DNA of 64,000 nt, taken from contig NC_015564.1 of the NCBI RefSeq assembly GCF_000214175.1, positions 2,852,001 to 2,916,000 of the forward strand, in the 5' to 3' direction. The DNA comes from Hoyosella subflava DQS3-9A1. Its GTDB lineage: Bacteria > Actinomycetota > Actinomycetes > Mycobacteriales > Mycobacteriaceae. The notes under the pieces were generated by a model. That model had not been told where the DNA came from and searched no databases. It worked only from the letters and a program-made list of their open reading frames with translations. Made by a program: the position numbers and the translations under genes. Shown here one piece after another: positions 44,400-53,174 of the stretch (positions are counted from its first letter, which is position 1; each line of letters begins with the position of its first letter).

Positions 44400-44405
44400 A
44401 CTAAA

Positions 44406-44415
44406 GACTGTATCG
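44406..44415 (-). promoter_or_regulatory. Promoter box of sspA, shared with sspE
   Basis: On the minus strand CGATACAGTC lies just before the sspA GTG and is identical to the box at 47713-47722 before sspE. The TACAGT inside can serve as a -10 element; for sspA this would start transcription within a base or two of the GTG, for sspE about 30 bases before its ATG. Confidence 0.45.
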
Positions 44416-44429
44416 ATAAGGGGTGACAA

Positions 44430-45348
44430 AACCTCGCACCCACCATATGTCTGTCAGGGCTCGGGAACGCCTGCAAATGTCACTTTCCAGCGCCCGAGCC
44501 CTCCCTTCCAAAGCTCAACCCGCACTAGGGTCAGCCAGGACGTCCTGCCGCGCTTGGGAACGTAGATGCACTTTTACTTGCTTCATGTTGCCGGCGTCGA
44601 ACGTGTCGCTGTTCGTGTTGAGGACGATGCCACCCGTAAAGCACACCCCTAGCGGGGCAACGGGTAGGTCGCGGCGAGTAGGACGCTACTGCTGATCGAC
44701 TTGGCATCACGAACACGGCTCGGGACGTGCCCGCCGTCGGCCGACCTCAACGTCCGGAGCGCCAAGAATGACGTGCCAAGGACGTCCTGAATGTGGCACC
44801 ACGATCTGCAGCGCGCAGGAACCGTTGCACCAACAGGCAGGTTGCGACTCCTGCCATAGGTCCCCCTGGACCTACCTCCGCACGGCCATTTTGCCCTAAG
44901 CAGAGACCTCTGCTTAGGTCCCCGGGGCGCTGGCCGCGGTCGGCGCTGGTCGTCTACGGCTGGTGTCGCGATGTAGACACCAACTAGTTACAGCGTCCCC
45001 ACACCGCCGGGACGCCACTAGCAGAATGACCGGTCTGTTGCCTATTGCGATTGGTACGAACTCAACCATGCTCTGGCAGTGAGACTCAAGACCGAATCAG
45101 TCTTATCGATCATTCCGACCGCCGAACGCAGACTGGTTTCGGATCGTCTGCCATTACGCCAATCCGACACCATCCTGGACCCCGCCGTCGACCGGGCGGG
45201 CTGCGATAGCCAACCTGACCGGAGAATCAATGCCGCGGACAAACCCGAGCCCTTGCATGTCACACCGAAAATGCAGGTGTGCCGCCCACGCCTGACAAAT
45301 GCCGGAAGTGCAAATTTATGGCTAGAAATCGACCTCGACGACAAGAGC
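44430..45348. other. Non-coding, hairpin-rich region between sspE-like gene and sspA
   Basis: About 900 bases with no supported gene. AGGGCTCGGG (44456-44465) pairs with 44493-44502. Four more hairpins cluster in 44773-44982: GTGCCA/TGGCAC around AGGACGTCCT; TAGGTCC-CCCT-GGACCTA (44857-44874); CCTAAGCAGAG-AC-CTCTGCTTAGG (44895-44918); and TGGTGTC/GACACCA (44961-44982). A short plus-strand frame at 45079-45384 has a protein-like end (LWLEIDLDDKSSIEFTG) but no ribosome site. The region may hold a structured RNA or a recombination scar. Confidence 0.5.
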
Positions 45349-47676
45349 TCAATCGAGTTCACTGGGATGAAGCCATGGCACTAACGCATCCCACGCCAGT
45401 AGTGAGAGCCGATGACTACGGACAAGGACAAAATCAGCATCCCAATCGCCACTCCTGCCTGCCACCGCTGCAACCAAAGGAAGGTATGGCGCCTGACGTA
45501 CAATCTGCTGCGCACCAGAGTTCAACTCCAGGCCCACATGAGCAGCCTGAGCTAGCAGTTCTTCTGCAGCATCTACCGTTGAGGCAGACAGCACCTGATA
45601 GAACAGGCGTTTTAAATTCCAGGACCTATTCCCAGCCGAAGAATTTTCCCGAGCGGGCAAGAGCGTCAAATTCCCGAGTGTATTAATGATGTCGTTATTG
45701 TCAAGCAGGGAAGCGTGCCATCCTTGAGCAGTCACCTTTTGAGGCGCGGTGTGCTCAATGGTCTTTAAAGAAGCATCGTGCCACATGCTTAGAGTCATCA
45801 TCTTCAAGACTCCAGCTCTGCCGCGAACAGTGAGGCCCGGTACTGACCTATCTGGAACAGAATCTTGCGATGCCGCGAGGAGAAGAAGTCGTGTCAAGAC
45901 CTTCGCCGACGATCCAATTGGATTGCGCGCGACATTTTGCGCCCAACGCTCGGGTTCTTTTATGCCCGCTGCTCCAAGTTCAGCCCACAGTCGACTTTTC
46001 AGCTCCGCAGCGGGCGGCACATCTTCCAATACTCCATCAGCTCCACGCGCCCAATGTATACCTCCATCCGAGGACGGTCGCATTATACTACGATAAATGT
46101 TATCGATCTGGGCAGTCCCTCGATGAGCGCCGCGCCATAAAGCATAGAATGCCAAACACGCACGGCAAGCTGATAAGAACTCCTCATGGGCGGCGTCCGC
46201 GCGATCACTCTCAGCTAGCCTGTACGCCGCATAGTATCGAGCAAGTATCGGGATGACGATCTCGTGCTTTCCCTCGCGGAGCACGGCCAGGGCGAAGGCT
46301 GCCTCATCTTCGATAGCCGATCCTTGAGAGTTTACTGATTGAGGCTCAGCCCACGGCCCCTGGAGGAAGTTCACTAGCTGCACGAGGGCGTTTACATACG
46401 CCTCCCGCCCAGTTGAGCTCCCTTCCTCGTCGAAATGTTTTCGCAAATAATTGCGTTGCTCACTAAGCCGCTTCCCCAATTTATCGCCTGATTGCATTAA
46501 CGCAAAAGATATTAAAAGGTTCTGAGTCTCCGTCTGCCTCTTCTGCGGCGAGGCGCCGGCATGCCATTCGAGGTAGCTCTCCACCTTGTCGAAAGACTGC
46601 TTTGAATTAGATTTCCGCCAGGTGGCGAGCCCCAACTCCCTTATTACACGAGGCTTGAACGTTTCAAGGGCGGTTAGTGGCTCACCGGTCGTATTCAACG
46701 CCTCGAACATGTCGAAGCCATAGTCTTCCCGCTTCGCCGTGACTACAGCAACTGTAACCCGCTTCAACGCGTAATTCGCCCAAACAATCAGACTTAGTAA
46801 TTTCCCTAGCTGTAGATCCTTCTCGATCTCGGTTGAAATAAGATCGGGAAGCGCGGCATTAAAGAGTGCCTCCTGCAGCGCGTACGAGCTTTTAATTTGC
46901 GCTGGAGTCACCAAGAACGTTTCACTGCGCTTATTAAGCGTTACCTGTTTATATGCATCCCGTAATGATTTTTGTATAAATTTTCTAATATTTTGTAAAT
47001 GCTTGTATGGCTCACCGTGACCTGCGGCCTCTACAGATTCCGGGACGGAAGGGAACTCGTAATCACTGTCCGAATCCTCCTTGCGCGCGTGGCGCGCGTA
47101 GGAAAAGAGGTAGCTTGCGATTGCCGACGTGTAGCTAGCCTGCTCCGAATCTCGGGACCATACGTCGACGTAAGCTCGAATCATACGTGGGTAGTACTGG
47201 TAGTCGCCCGAGCCGAAATGCATATTTTCCTGAAACGTTGCCGCGAGTCGCGCAGCAACATCAGTCGCCTGATTCCTACACCAGCTGTGCGTGGGCTTAG
47301 CGGCATCTAGCGCTCCCGCTAGAACGCGGATTTCTTCATGAAGGACCGTGAGGAGGATAAGTAAAGTTGTTATCCGTTGCTGGCCATCAATTATTGTAGT
47401 AACCCGGGCGGGTACTTCTGATCGTACGACCGGCTCGACCGTCACGTAGTTGATGTCCCGGATTGCAATTACGGTTCCAAGGAAGGTTATCGAATCGGGC
47501 ACATCCCTCAGCTGATCCGCACCGTGCCCTATATCGTCGAGTAACCGACGAACGTTCTCCCGATCCCAGCTGTATGGTCGCTGGTAGGGAGGGATATAGA
47601 GACCCTGGCCTGGATCGCTCAAAAATTGTGAAACCGAAAGCGGTGCAGCGTCAAATATCTCTTTGATCTCGACCAT
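45349..47676 (-). CDS. sspE: SspE-like DUF262-DUF1524 PT-sensing restriction protein
   Basis: A 775-residue protein with an N-terminal DUF262 NTP-binding domain, YIPPYQRPYSWDRE (27-40) and TTIIDGQQRITTL (93-105), and a C-terminal DUF1524 HNH domain: IEHTAPQ with His642, LGNLTLLPARENSSAGNRSW with Asn669 and Asn683. In SspE, PT DNA stimulates the DUF262 NTPase, and the HNH domain nicks foreign DNA. The gene lies upstream of sspA in the same direction, separated by about 950 bases, with a shared promoter box. GC is visibly lower than in the chromosome, which suggests later acquisition. It is the likelier SspE of the two DUF262 proteins here because of this position. Confidence 0.75.
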   Translation of the reverse strand: MVEIKEIFDAAPLSVSQFLSDPGQGLYIPPYQRPYSWDRENVRRLLDDIGHGADQLRDVPDSITFLGTVIAIRDINYVTVEPVVRSEVPARVTTIIDGQQRITTLLILLTVLHEEIRVLAGALDAAKPTHSWCRNQATDVAARLAATFQENMHFGSGDYQYYPRMIRAYVDVWSRDSEQASYTSAIASYLFSYARHARKEDSDSDYEFPSVPESVEAAGHGEPYKHLQNIRKFIQKSLRDAYKQVTLNKRSETFLVTPAQIKSSYALQEALFNAALPDLISTEIEKDLQLGKLLSLIVWANYALKRVTVAVVTAKREDYGFDMFEALNTTGEPLTALETFKPRVIRELGLATWRKSNSKQSFDKVESYLEWHAGASPQKRQTETQNLLISFALMQSGDKLGKRLSEQRNYLRKHFDEEGSSTGREAYVNALVQLVNFLQGPWAEPQSVNSQGSAIEDEAAFALAVLREGKHEIVIPILARYYAAYRLAESDRADAAHEEFLSACRACLAFYALWRGAHRGTAQIDNIYRSIMRPSSDGGIHWARGADGVLEDVPPAAELKSRLWAELGAAGIKEPERWAQNVARNPIGSSAKVLTRLLLLAASQDSVPDRSVPGLTVRGRAGVLKMMTLSMWHDASLKTIEHTAPQKVTAQGWHASLLDNNDIINTLGNLTLLPARENSSAGNRSWNLKRLFYQVLSASTVDAAEELLAQAAHVGLELNSGAQQIVRQAPYLPLVAAVAGRSGDWDADFVLVRSHRLSLLAWDALVPWLHPSELD

Positions 47677-47700
47677 AGGTCCCCCGAGGCTGTTCGTACT

Positions 47701-47722
47701 TACAGTAACTTCGACTGTATCG
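47701..47722 (-). promoter_or_regulatory. Promoter/operator region of sspE
   Basis: TACAGT (47701-47706) and ACTGTA (47714-47719) form an inverted repeat with a seven-base spacer that overlaps the box CGATACAGTC shared with sspA. It lies 25-46 bases upstream of the ATG. The spacing fits a -10 region covered by an operator. Confidence 0.4.
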
Positions 47723-48880
47723 CATGCACCGTGGTGTACCGACAGGTTAGTCTGATCATTTATCTCACGTGCCGGTACAGGCGGCAGAATGCGTAGCTGC
47801 TCAACAGCGGAACGTTCGAGAGCTCGTTGCCAATCGAACAGCTACTCACACCGCGCGCGAGGCCCATACTACGGAACGATGAGACGGATCACCTGGAACG
47901 ATGTTGCGATACCACCCAATTGATGTCCGGTTTCAGTTTGGGTGCACGACGCTTTACTGTTTGTCCGGTGTTACTCAGAAACGACTCCGCAAACAGTAGC
48001 AACGCGTCGCGATGGCACTAGGATAGCGATCGGCTAGGATTCGCAACTCACTTCGTATACTTTATCCGCAGAACCACTGGTAGGGCGAATGTATCGCTGT
48101 CTGTCCCTGGTTCTTGTGCTCGCTTTGTCCATGCGGTTCAGGTGCTCGTGCGAACCCGCTTTTCTTCGGTTAGCGCATCCCCCGGTAGTATTGCGCTCGG
48201 CCTTCCGCAGCATTCGGGCCTGATGCATCACCGTGTGGCACCAACTTGAGCCTTCGGACTCAACATTATCGACGACCAATTAGGATGAAGCTGTGATCGG
48301 TGACTTGGGTACATAAGGATACGTGGTCGCCACCTCGCCGCCAGCACTTTGGATGTCTACTAGCGCAGCGGAGCGAGGCTTTCGTTAGTCGGCGTCACCC
48401 GTCTGAATCACACCCGCCCACGTGCGCTTCCGTACGCCAGCACCTGCGCAACTATGGCCCGACGCGGTTCCGAATTGTTGCGCTACGTTACCTCGAGCAC
48501 GACAGGACGTCCCGACGCTTCGCCAGCACATCGGCGTATCCGCTCCCGAGCAGAACTTCTCTTCCCAACACAGCTAGAGGGGGACTCCCGGAGAGCGGGT
48601 TGACCAGGGACCAGAACTATTGTCGCCCTCCGCCCAGATTGCAGTCATTCCTACCTCCGATTACATCTCACCACCGCTTGTCGACGCAGCTAAAGCGAGG
48701 CCCAACAGCAAATCCCGCCGAATGCCTCCACATTTACCACGCGGGTCTCACGCATCACTGTCGTTCTATAACACGATCTTCGACCAATCATCCTTCGCCG
48801 ACGTCCACGTCACTCTTCGCGCCCGTCCGCACAAATACACAGAAAGAAGGTCCGACCGACATGTTGGTAACTCCCGACCT
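47723..48880. other. Island edge, no supported gene
   Basis: About 1.2 kb with no gene I can support. The longest plus-strand frame (48300-48986) is Pro/Ser/Thr/Arg-rich and has no family resemblance; it also runs into the methyltransferase gene on the other strand. No tRNA, integrase or attachment repeat was found. GC rises again to chromosomal levels from about 48.9 kb, so the island edge lies here. Confidence 0.5.
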
Positions 48881-49675
48881 CTACCTCCCCGCGCACACCA
48901 CAAGCCCCCGCAGCGGCGCATCCAACCGCCCGTTCGTTTCCCACTCACCCAAAGCGCTCCGCGCCCGCTCGCGGATTCGCTGGTAGGTCTGTTCGGTGAT
49001 CCGTGAGTAGAGCGGCGAGCCCTCAATCTCGGTCTTCACGAGGTCATCAACGGAGGCGAACGACGCGGTCCCTGGATGCTCGTACAGCGTGACGACCCTG
49101 AGTCCGGCGGCGTTGAGCATCGACGTCAGTTCGTCAGCGTCCCCGCATGACCAGTAGGTGCTGAGCAATGCGGCACCTTCGGGCCCTGCCTCGTCCGCGA
49201 CGATCTCGGTGAGTCTGGAGTACGCAGGCTGGTTTTCGATCTTTGAGGGCACGACCAAGCCCATTTTCCCATCGCTGGTCACTACCCTCGCCATTTCCGA
49301 CAATGCTGCGACCCGGTCGTCGAAGAACATCAGACCCATTTGGCAGAGCACCACGTCGAACGAGCGGTCGGGGTACGGCAGGTGCTGCGCGTCGGCCTGC
49401 TGCCATGTGAGGTCGGGACGCACGCGCCGCGCCACGGTGAGCATCGACTCGTTGAGGTCGGTGCCTACAACCGTGCCGCTGCCGCCGAGGACGTCGGCCG
49501 CTGTCCTCGCAGCGATTCCGGTTCCGCAGGCCACGTCCAGTACGGCCTGCCCTGGTGAGACTCCGGTGGCCTCGACGATCAGCGGCGCCCATTCGGCGAA
49601 GATGCCCGGAACGAATAAGTCCTCGTAGGCTTCGGCGGCCTCAAGGGATACTTGGAACTTCTCTATTGCAGTCAT
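48881..49675 (-). CDS. Class I SAM-dependent methyltransferase
   Basis: A 264-residue methyltransferase of the UbiE/Methyltransf_11 type. Motif I is AVLDVACGTGIAARTAA near residue 44, followed by TVVGTDLNESMLTVA and QADAQHLPYPDRSFDVVLCQMGLMFF; the last block is a strong family signature. A C-terminal helical cap gives the acceptor site. Substrate is unknown. It is divergent from the TPR-LuxR regulator at 49783, which may control it. It is not a close relative of the methyltransferase at 18631. Confidence 0.85.
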   Translation of the reverse strand: MTAIEKFQVSLEAAEAYEDLFVPGIFAEWAPLIVEATGVSPGQAVLDVACGTGIAARTAADVLGGSGTVVGTDLNESMLTVARRVRPDLTWQQADAQHLPYPDRSFDVVLCQMGLMFFDDRVAALSEMARVVTSDGKMGLVVPSKIENQPAYSRLTEIVADEAGPEGAALLSTYWSCGDADELTSMLNAAGLRVVTLYEHPGTASFASVDDLVKTEIEGSPLYSRITEQTYQRIRERARSALGEWETNGRLDAPLRGLVVCAGR

Positions 49676-49782
49676 ACATCCAGGGTGTCGTCACGCATTA
49701 GCTCATACATCGGTGCACGCACCTATCTGGGCACCTACACGGACTGCATATTCCGGGCAGACCGACCTGGTAGGAAGGAACT

Positions 49783-51423
49783 GTGCACGCAGAGACTGCG
49801 GAGCAGCTCGAGCAGGGCAAGCGGGCGCTCGCGAACGGAGACTGGGAGACCGCGCGGGAGCTCCTTGGCCGCGCGGTGTCCGGTACCGATGACCCGGACG
49901 TCAAGTTTCACTATGCCCGTGCAGCCGAATGGGCTGGCGATTACCGTGATGCAGTCAAGTACTACGAGCGTGCCTTCACCGGGTACTGCGAGAAACGCCG
50001 GTTCCGGGATGCCGCGTTCATCGCCGGACGTGAACTGAGTTTCCTGCATGCCGCTGTGTACGGCAACGCCCCAGTGGCCGAGGGGTGGCTCCAGCGGGCG
50101 CTCGATCTGGCGCACGATATCGGCGATTGCACGGAGGCCGGATGGGTGGAACTCGCTGCCGCGTTGATGACCGACGATCCGGATACGAAAGACCGCCATA
50201 TCGCGCGGGCTGAAGCCATCACAGAGATGACCGGGGATGTGAATCTCCGGTTCGCCGCGATGGCCCACGCCGGTGTCTCGCGGGTGCTGCGCGGCCAGAT
50301 CGTCGAAGGGATTCGCCTTCTGGACGCGTCCGCGACCGCGGTGATCAGTGGTGAGGTCACCGATTACCTTGTGGCTGGAGAGATCTTCTGCCACATGCTG
50401 TTCAGCTGTGAAGCTGCGCAAGATGTGGTGCGCGCGCAGCGGTGGCTGACGGCCGCCACAGAGTATGGAGCACGCTCGCACGCGGACTGGATCCCAGCGA
50501 TCTGCCGGACTCACTTCGGCGGGATCCTCACTGCGGCTGGGCGTTTAACCGATGCTGAAGAGCAACTCTCCAGTGCGCTGAGACTGTACGACGCGAGCTA
50601 CGAGGCACTGCGCTCGTCTGCGATGGTTCGCCTCGCGGACCTGCGGGTACGCCAGGGGCGGTTCGACGAGGCGGCGCGAATGCTGGCTGGTTTCGAATTC
50701 GATTCCTTCGCCGTGCGTCCGCTCGCGCGATTGCACTTTGCCCGCGGCGACCTGGGCATGGCGCGGCGCGTCCTCGGCCGCGTTCTCACCGCCGAATGCA
50801 CACCGATGAACGCCCCGCATTGGGCGCTGCTCACCGAAATCGCCGTCGCCACCGACGACATGCCGACGGCCATCGACGCGGAGTCACGCCTCACCCAGCT
50901 CGCACGACGATGCGAACTCCCCAGCATCCTCGCGTACTCCGAATACGCTTGCGGACTAGTCCGCGAAGCTGCGGGCAAAAATGGCGATGCTCTGACGGCC
51001 TACGATCACTCATTGAAGCATTTCAGCGAAGCTGCGCTGCCACTCGAAGCAGCGCGGACCCGTCTCGCGATCGCTCGCCTCACAGCGACAACCGACCCGA
51101 AGACCGCGGCAAGTGAAGCACAGACCGCACTCCGTGTCTTCGAAACACTAGCGGCACGGTTCGAAGCCGATCAAACTGCCAGCCTGCTCCGGCAACTCGG
51201 CCAGCCAGGGCGCCGCTCTCCAAGAACCCCAGGGCCGCTGACTAATCGCGAGAACGAGGTGCTGCACCTCGTCTCGGAAGGTTTCACAAACGATGAGATT
51301 GCAGACCGCCTCTTCCTCAGCAAACGCACTGTCGAACACCACATCAGTAGCATCTTCCGGAAGCTCGGGGTCTCCTCGCGGGCCGAAGCGATCGCTGCAG
51401 CTCTGCGGGGGTCGGGCGAATAG
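49783..51423 (+). CDS. TPR-containing LuxR-family regulator (second)
   Basis: A 546-residue regulator with many short helical repeats (TPR-like: GKRALANGDWETARELLGRAV is the first clear one) and a C-terminal LuxR HTH: LTNRENEVLHLVSEGFTNDE followed by IADRLFLSKRTVEHHISSIFRKLGV. It has the same architecture and nearly the same length as the regulator at 7806, but sequence similarity outside the HTH looks limited. There is no ATPase domain. The GTG at 49783 has AGGAAGG upstream. Divergent from the methyltransferase gene. Confidence 0.85.
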   Translation: MHAETAEQLEQGKRALANGDWETARELLGRAVSGTDDPDVKFHYARAAEWAGDYRDAVKYYERAFTGYCEKRRFRDAAFIAGRELSFLHAAVYGNAPVAEGWLQRALDLAHDIGDCTEAGWVELAAALMTDDPDTKDRHIARAEAITEMTGDVNLRFAAMAHAGVSRVLRGQIVEGIRLLDASATAVISGEVTDYLVAGEIFCHMLFSCEAAQDVVRAQRWLTAATEYGARSHADWIPAICRTHFGGILTAAGRLTDAEEQLSSALRLYDASYEALRSSAMVRLADLRVRQGRFDEAARMLAGFEFDSFAVRPLARLHFARGDLGMARRVLGRVLTAECTPMNAPHWALLTEIAVATDDMPTAIDAESRLTQLARRCELPSILAYSEYACGLVREAAGKNGDALTAYDHSLKHFSEAALPLEAARTRLAIARLTATTDPKTAASEAQTALRVFETLAARFEADQTASLLRQLGQPGRRSPRTPGPLTNRENEVLHLVSEGFTNDEIADRLFLSKRTVEHHISSIFRKLGVSSRAEAIAAALRGSGE

Positions 51424-51485
51424 TCCGAGACGCGGGCTCCATACTTTGCCCATACCGCGCATTCCCACGGCACAATGACTCACAG

Positions 51486-52922
51486 ATGTTCAGGCTAGGT
51501 TTACTCACCGCACTGTTGGTGGTCGCTACGCTGCTGCCTCCAGTCGCGCATGCCAGCACACCGCTCACGTGGGGGCCCTGTCCCACCGAGGCGCGGGCAC
51601 CGGACGCCGAGTGCGCTGAGGTCAGCGTCCCCCTTGACCACAACGCGCCTGAGCGCAGCTCAATCACAATCTCGGTGTCGCGCATTCGCGCTACTGGTGA
51701 GCGCCGTGGTGTGCTCTTCGGCAACCCCGGCGGCCCTGGTACGGATGCACTGGGCATGTTCTCTGCCGAACGCGGCGTGGCGTTCCCGCCGGCGCTGCGT
51801 GAGCATTTTGACCTCGTGGCGATGCAGCCCCGCGGACTGCGCTGGTCGACCCCACTGGAATGTGACACCACTGCCGGTGCATTCGCGGTCGGCGCTCTAT
51901 TGCGGCAAGCATGTGACCCTGCGTATGCCGACACGATCACCACGGAAAACACCGCACGCGACCTCGAAGTCGTCCGGCAAGCCCTGAGCGAGGACACCGT
52001 CCACCTCTATGGCCTGTCCTACGGCGCAGCATTGATGGCTGACTATGCGACGCTGTTTCCCCACCACGTCGACAAGATGGTGCTCGATTCCGGTGTCGCC
52101 CCCGATTCACGCTGGCTGAATCTATACACCGACCGCGTACCCGCACGCATGCAGCGCCTGCACGATCTGTTCGCCTGGATCGCGCAGCGCAACGACATCT
52201 ACGGTTTAGGCGCAACACCCCGCGCGGTGTACCAGCGGTGGTCAGACCGGATTAAGCAGGAAAGCGGCGCACCCGCACCCGTTCCCCCACCACCAGCGCG
52301 ACCCGGTGACACACCGCCGCAACTTTCTCCCTGGAGGGATGAATACCTCGCCATCGACGACGCACTGACCGAACCCATATGGCGCACTACCCAATACGCC
52401 TATCCCGGTGCACGGCCTTCACGCCTCTACGACTTCACCGTTTTCGTCGGTCTGTACCGCAGTGCATCATGGCCGGAAATCGCCGACGCCATACGCCACG
52501 GCACACCCGACACCCGCACCGACCCCGTGCCGCTGTCCATGCAATACGTCATCACCGCGATCACTTGCAACGAAAACGCTAACCCTCCTGCCGCCCACAC
52601 CATTCCGAACACCGCCTGGAACTACCTGACCGGCGGGAACCGGATCGTCGCGGAAGCGGATGTCTTCGGATCCGGCTTGCTCTGCGCAGGATGGGCACCA
52701 GTCACGCAACCCGTGCCATGGTCAGGCGAGAAGCTGCGGCACCCACCACTCGTCCTGCACCAGACAGGAGACGCCGCCGCACCCTACGCCGGAGGCCAGG
52801 CACTAGCTGCCACATTCGGCGCACGGATGATAACGGTCGACGGAGGCGACCACGGTGTAGCGATCCACGACCTGCCGGAGACAGATCAGGCAATCACGAA
52901 TTACCTGCTTGGCGGCGAGTGA
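51486..52922 (+). CDS. Secreted alpha/beta hydrolase (peptidase S33 / tripeptidyl aminopeptidase type)
   Basis: A 478-residue secreted hydrolase. The signal peptide is MFRLGLLTALLVVATLLPPVAHA with cleavage after AHA near residue 23. LTWGPCP and VPLDHNAPERSSITISVSRIRA open the mature protein; NPGGPG is the oxyanion region. The nucleophile motif is GLSYGAALMADYA. A late Asp (QTGDAAAPYAGG) and His (DGGDHGV) complete the triad. The family includes Streptomyces tripeptidyl aminopeptidases and mycobacterial Hip1-like enzymes. A Pro-rich insertion (APAPVPPPPARPGDTPP) is unusual for the lid. Substrate is likely a peptide or ester outside the cell. Confidence 0.85.
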   Translation: MFRLGLLTALLVVATLLPPVAHASTPLTWGPCPTEARAPDAECAEVSVPLDHNAPERSSITISVSRIRATGERRGVLFGNPGGPGTDALGMFSAERGVAFPPALREHFDLVAMQPRGLRWSTPLECDTTAGAFAVGALLRQACDPAYADTITTENTARDLEVVRQALSEDTVHLYGLSYGAALMADYATLFPHHVDKMVLDSGVAPDSRWLNLYTDRVPARMQRLHDLFAWIAQRNDIYGLGATPRAVYQRWSDRIKQESGAPAPVPPPPARPGDTPPQLSPWRDEYLAIDDALTEPIWRTTQYAYPGARPSRLYDFTVFVGLYRSASWPEIADAIRHGTPDTRTDPVPLSMQYVITAITCNENANPPAAHTIPNTAWNYLTGGNRIVAEADVFGSGLLCAGWAPVTQPVPWSGEKLRHPPLVLHQTGDAAAPYAGGQALAATFGARMITVDGGDHGVAIHDLPETDQAITNYLLGGE

Positions 52923-52999
52923 TACTAGTTGGCCCGTTCAGCTTCACTCATGGCGCTCTGCTGCGAGATAGGGAACCAGTGCCGTCGACCCCATCATCA

Positions 53000-53048
53000 A
53001 ACTTCGTGACGTTTGCACCCGGAATGCGGGTGCAAACGTCACGAAGTT
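53000..53048. terminator. Perfect 22-bp inverted repeat between convergent genes
   Basis: The arms 53000-53021 and 53027-53048 are perfectly complementary, with a five-base loop (GAATG). The core is CGTGACGTTTGCACCCG and its complement. It lies between the S33 hydrolase stop and that of the convergent MDMPI gene. This is the strongest hairpin of the window and the best candidate for a bidirectional terminator, although no T-run follows on either side. Confidence 0.6.
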
Positions 53049-53174
53049 CCGGTAGTCCCCGACGAGTGCCTCGCTGTAGCACCGGGCGCTGGAATTGTGG
53101 CATGGCGGGTGGGTCTTCCACGGCTGCGACCGGCCTCCATCCCGGCACCTACAGGTCCTGTAGCGGACGCCCGG

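Noticed and set aside
32398-44429. Locus as a Dnd (dndABCDE) system
   Set aside because: No DndB, DndD or DndE is present; DUF4007 and the 1175-residue ATPase are the Ssp-type components.
45079-45384. 101-residue plus-strand frame between sspE and sspA
   Set aside because: Only the last third looks protein-like, no ribosome site, and it overlaps the C-terminal end of the SspE-like gene; kept as part of the non-coding region.
48300-48986. Long plus-strand open frame at the island edge
   Set aside because: Composition is Pro/Ser/Thr/Arg-rich without domain-like blocks, there is no ribosome site, and its end lies over the methyltransferase gene on the other strand.
47723-49000. Integrase or att site at the island edge
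   Set aside because: I looked for a tRNA end, an integrase gene and long direct repeats with the 19.8-25.7 kb edge and saw none.
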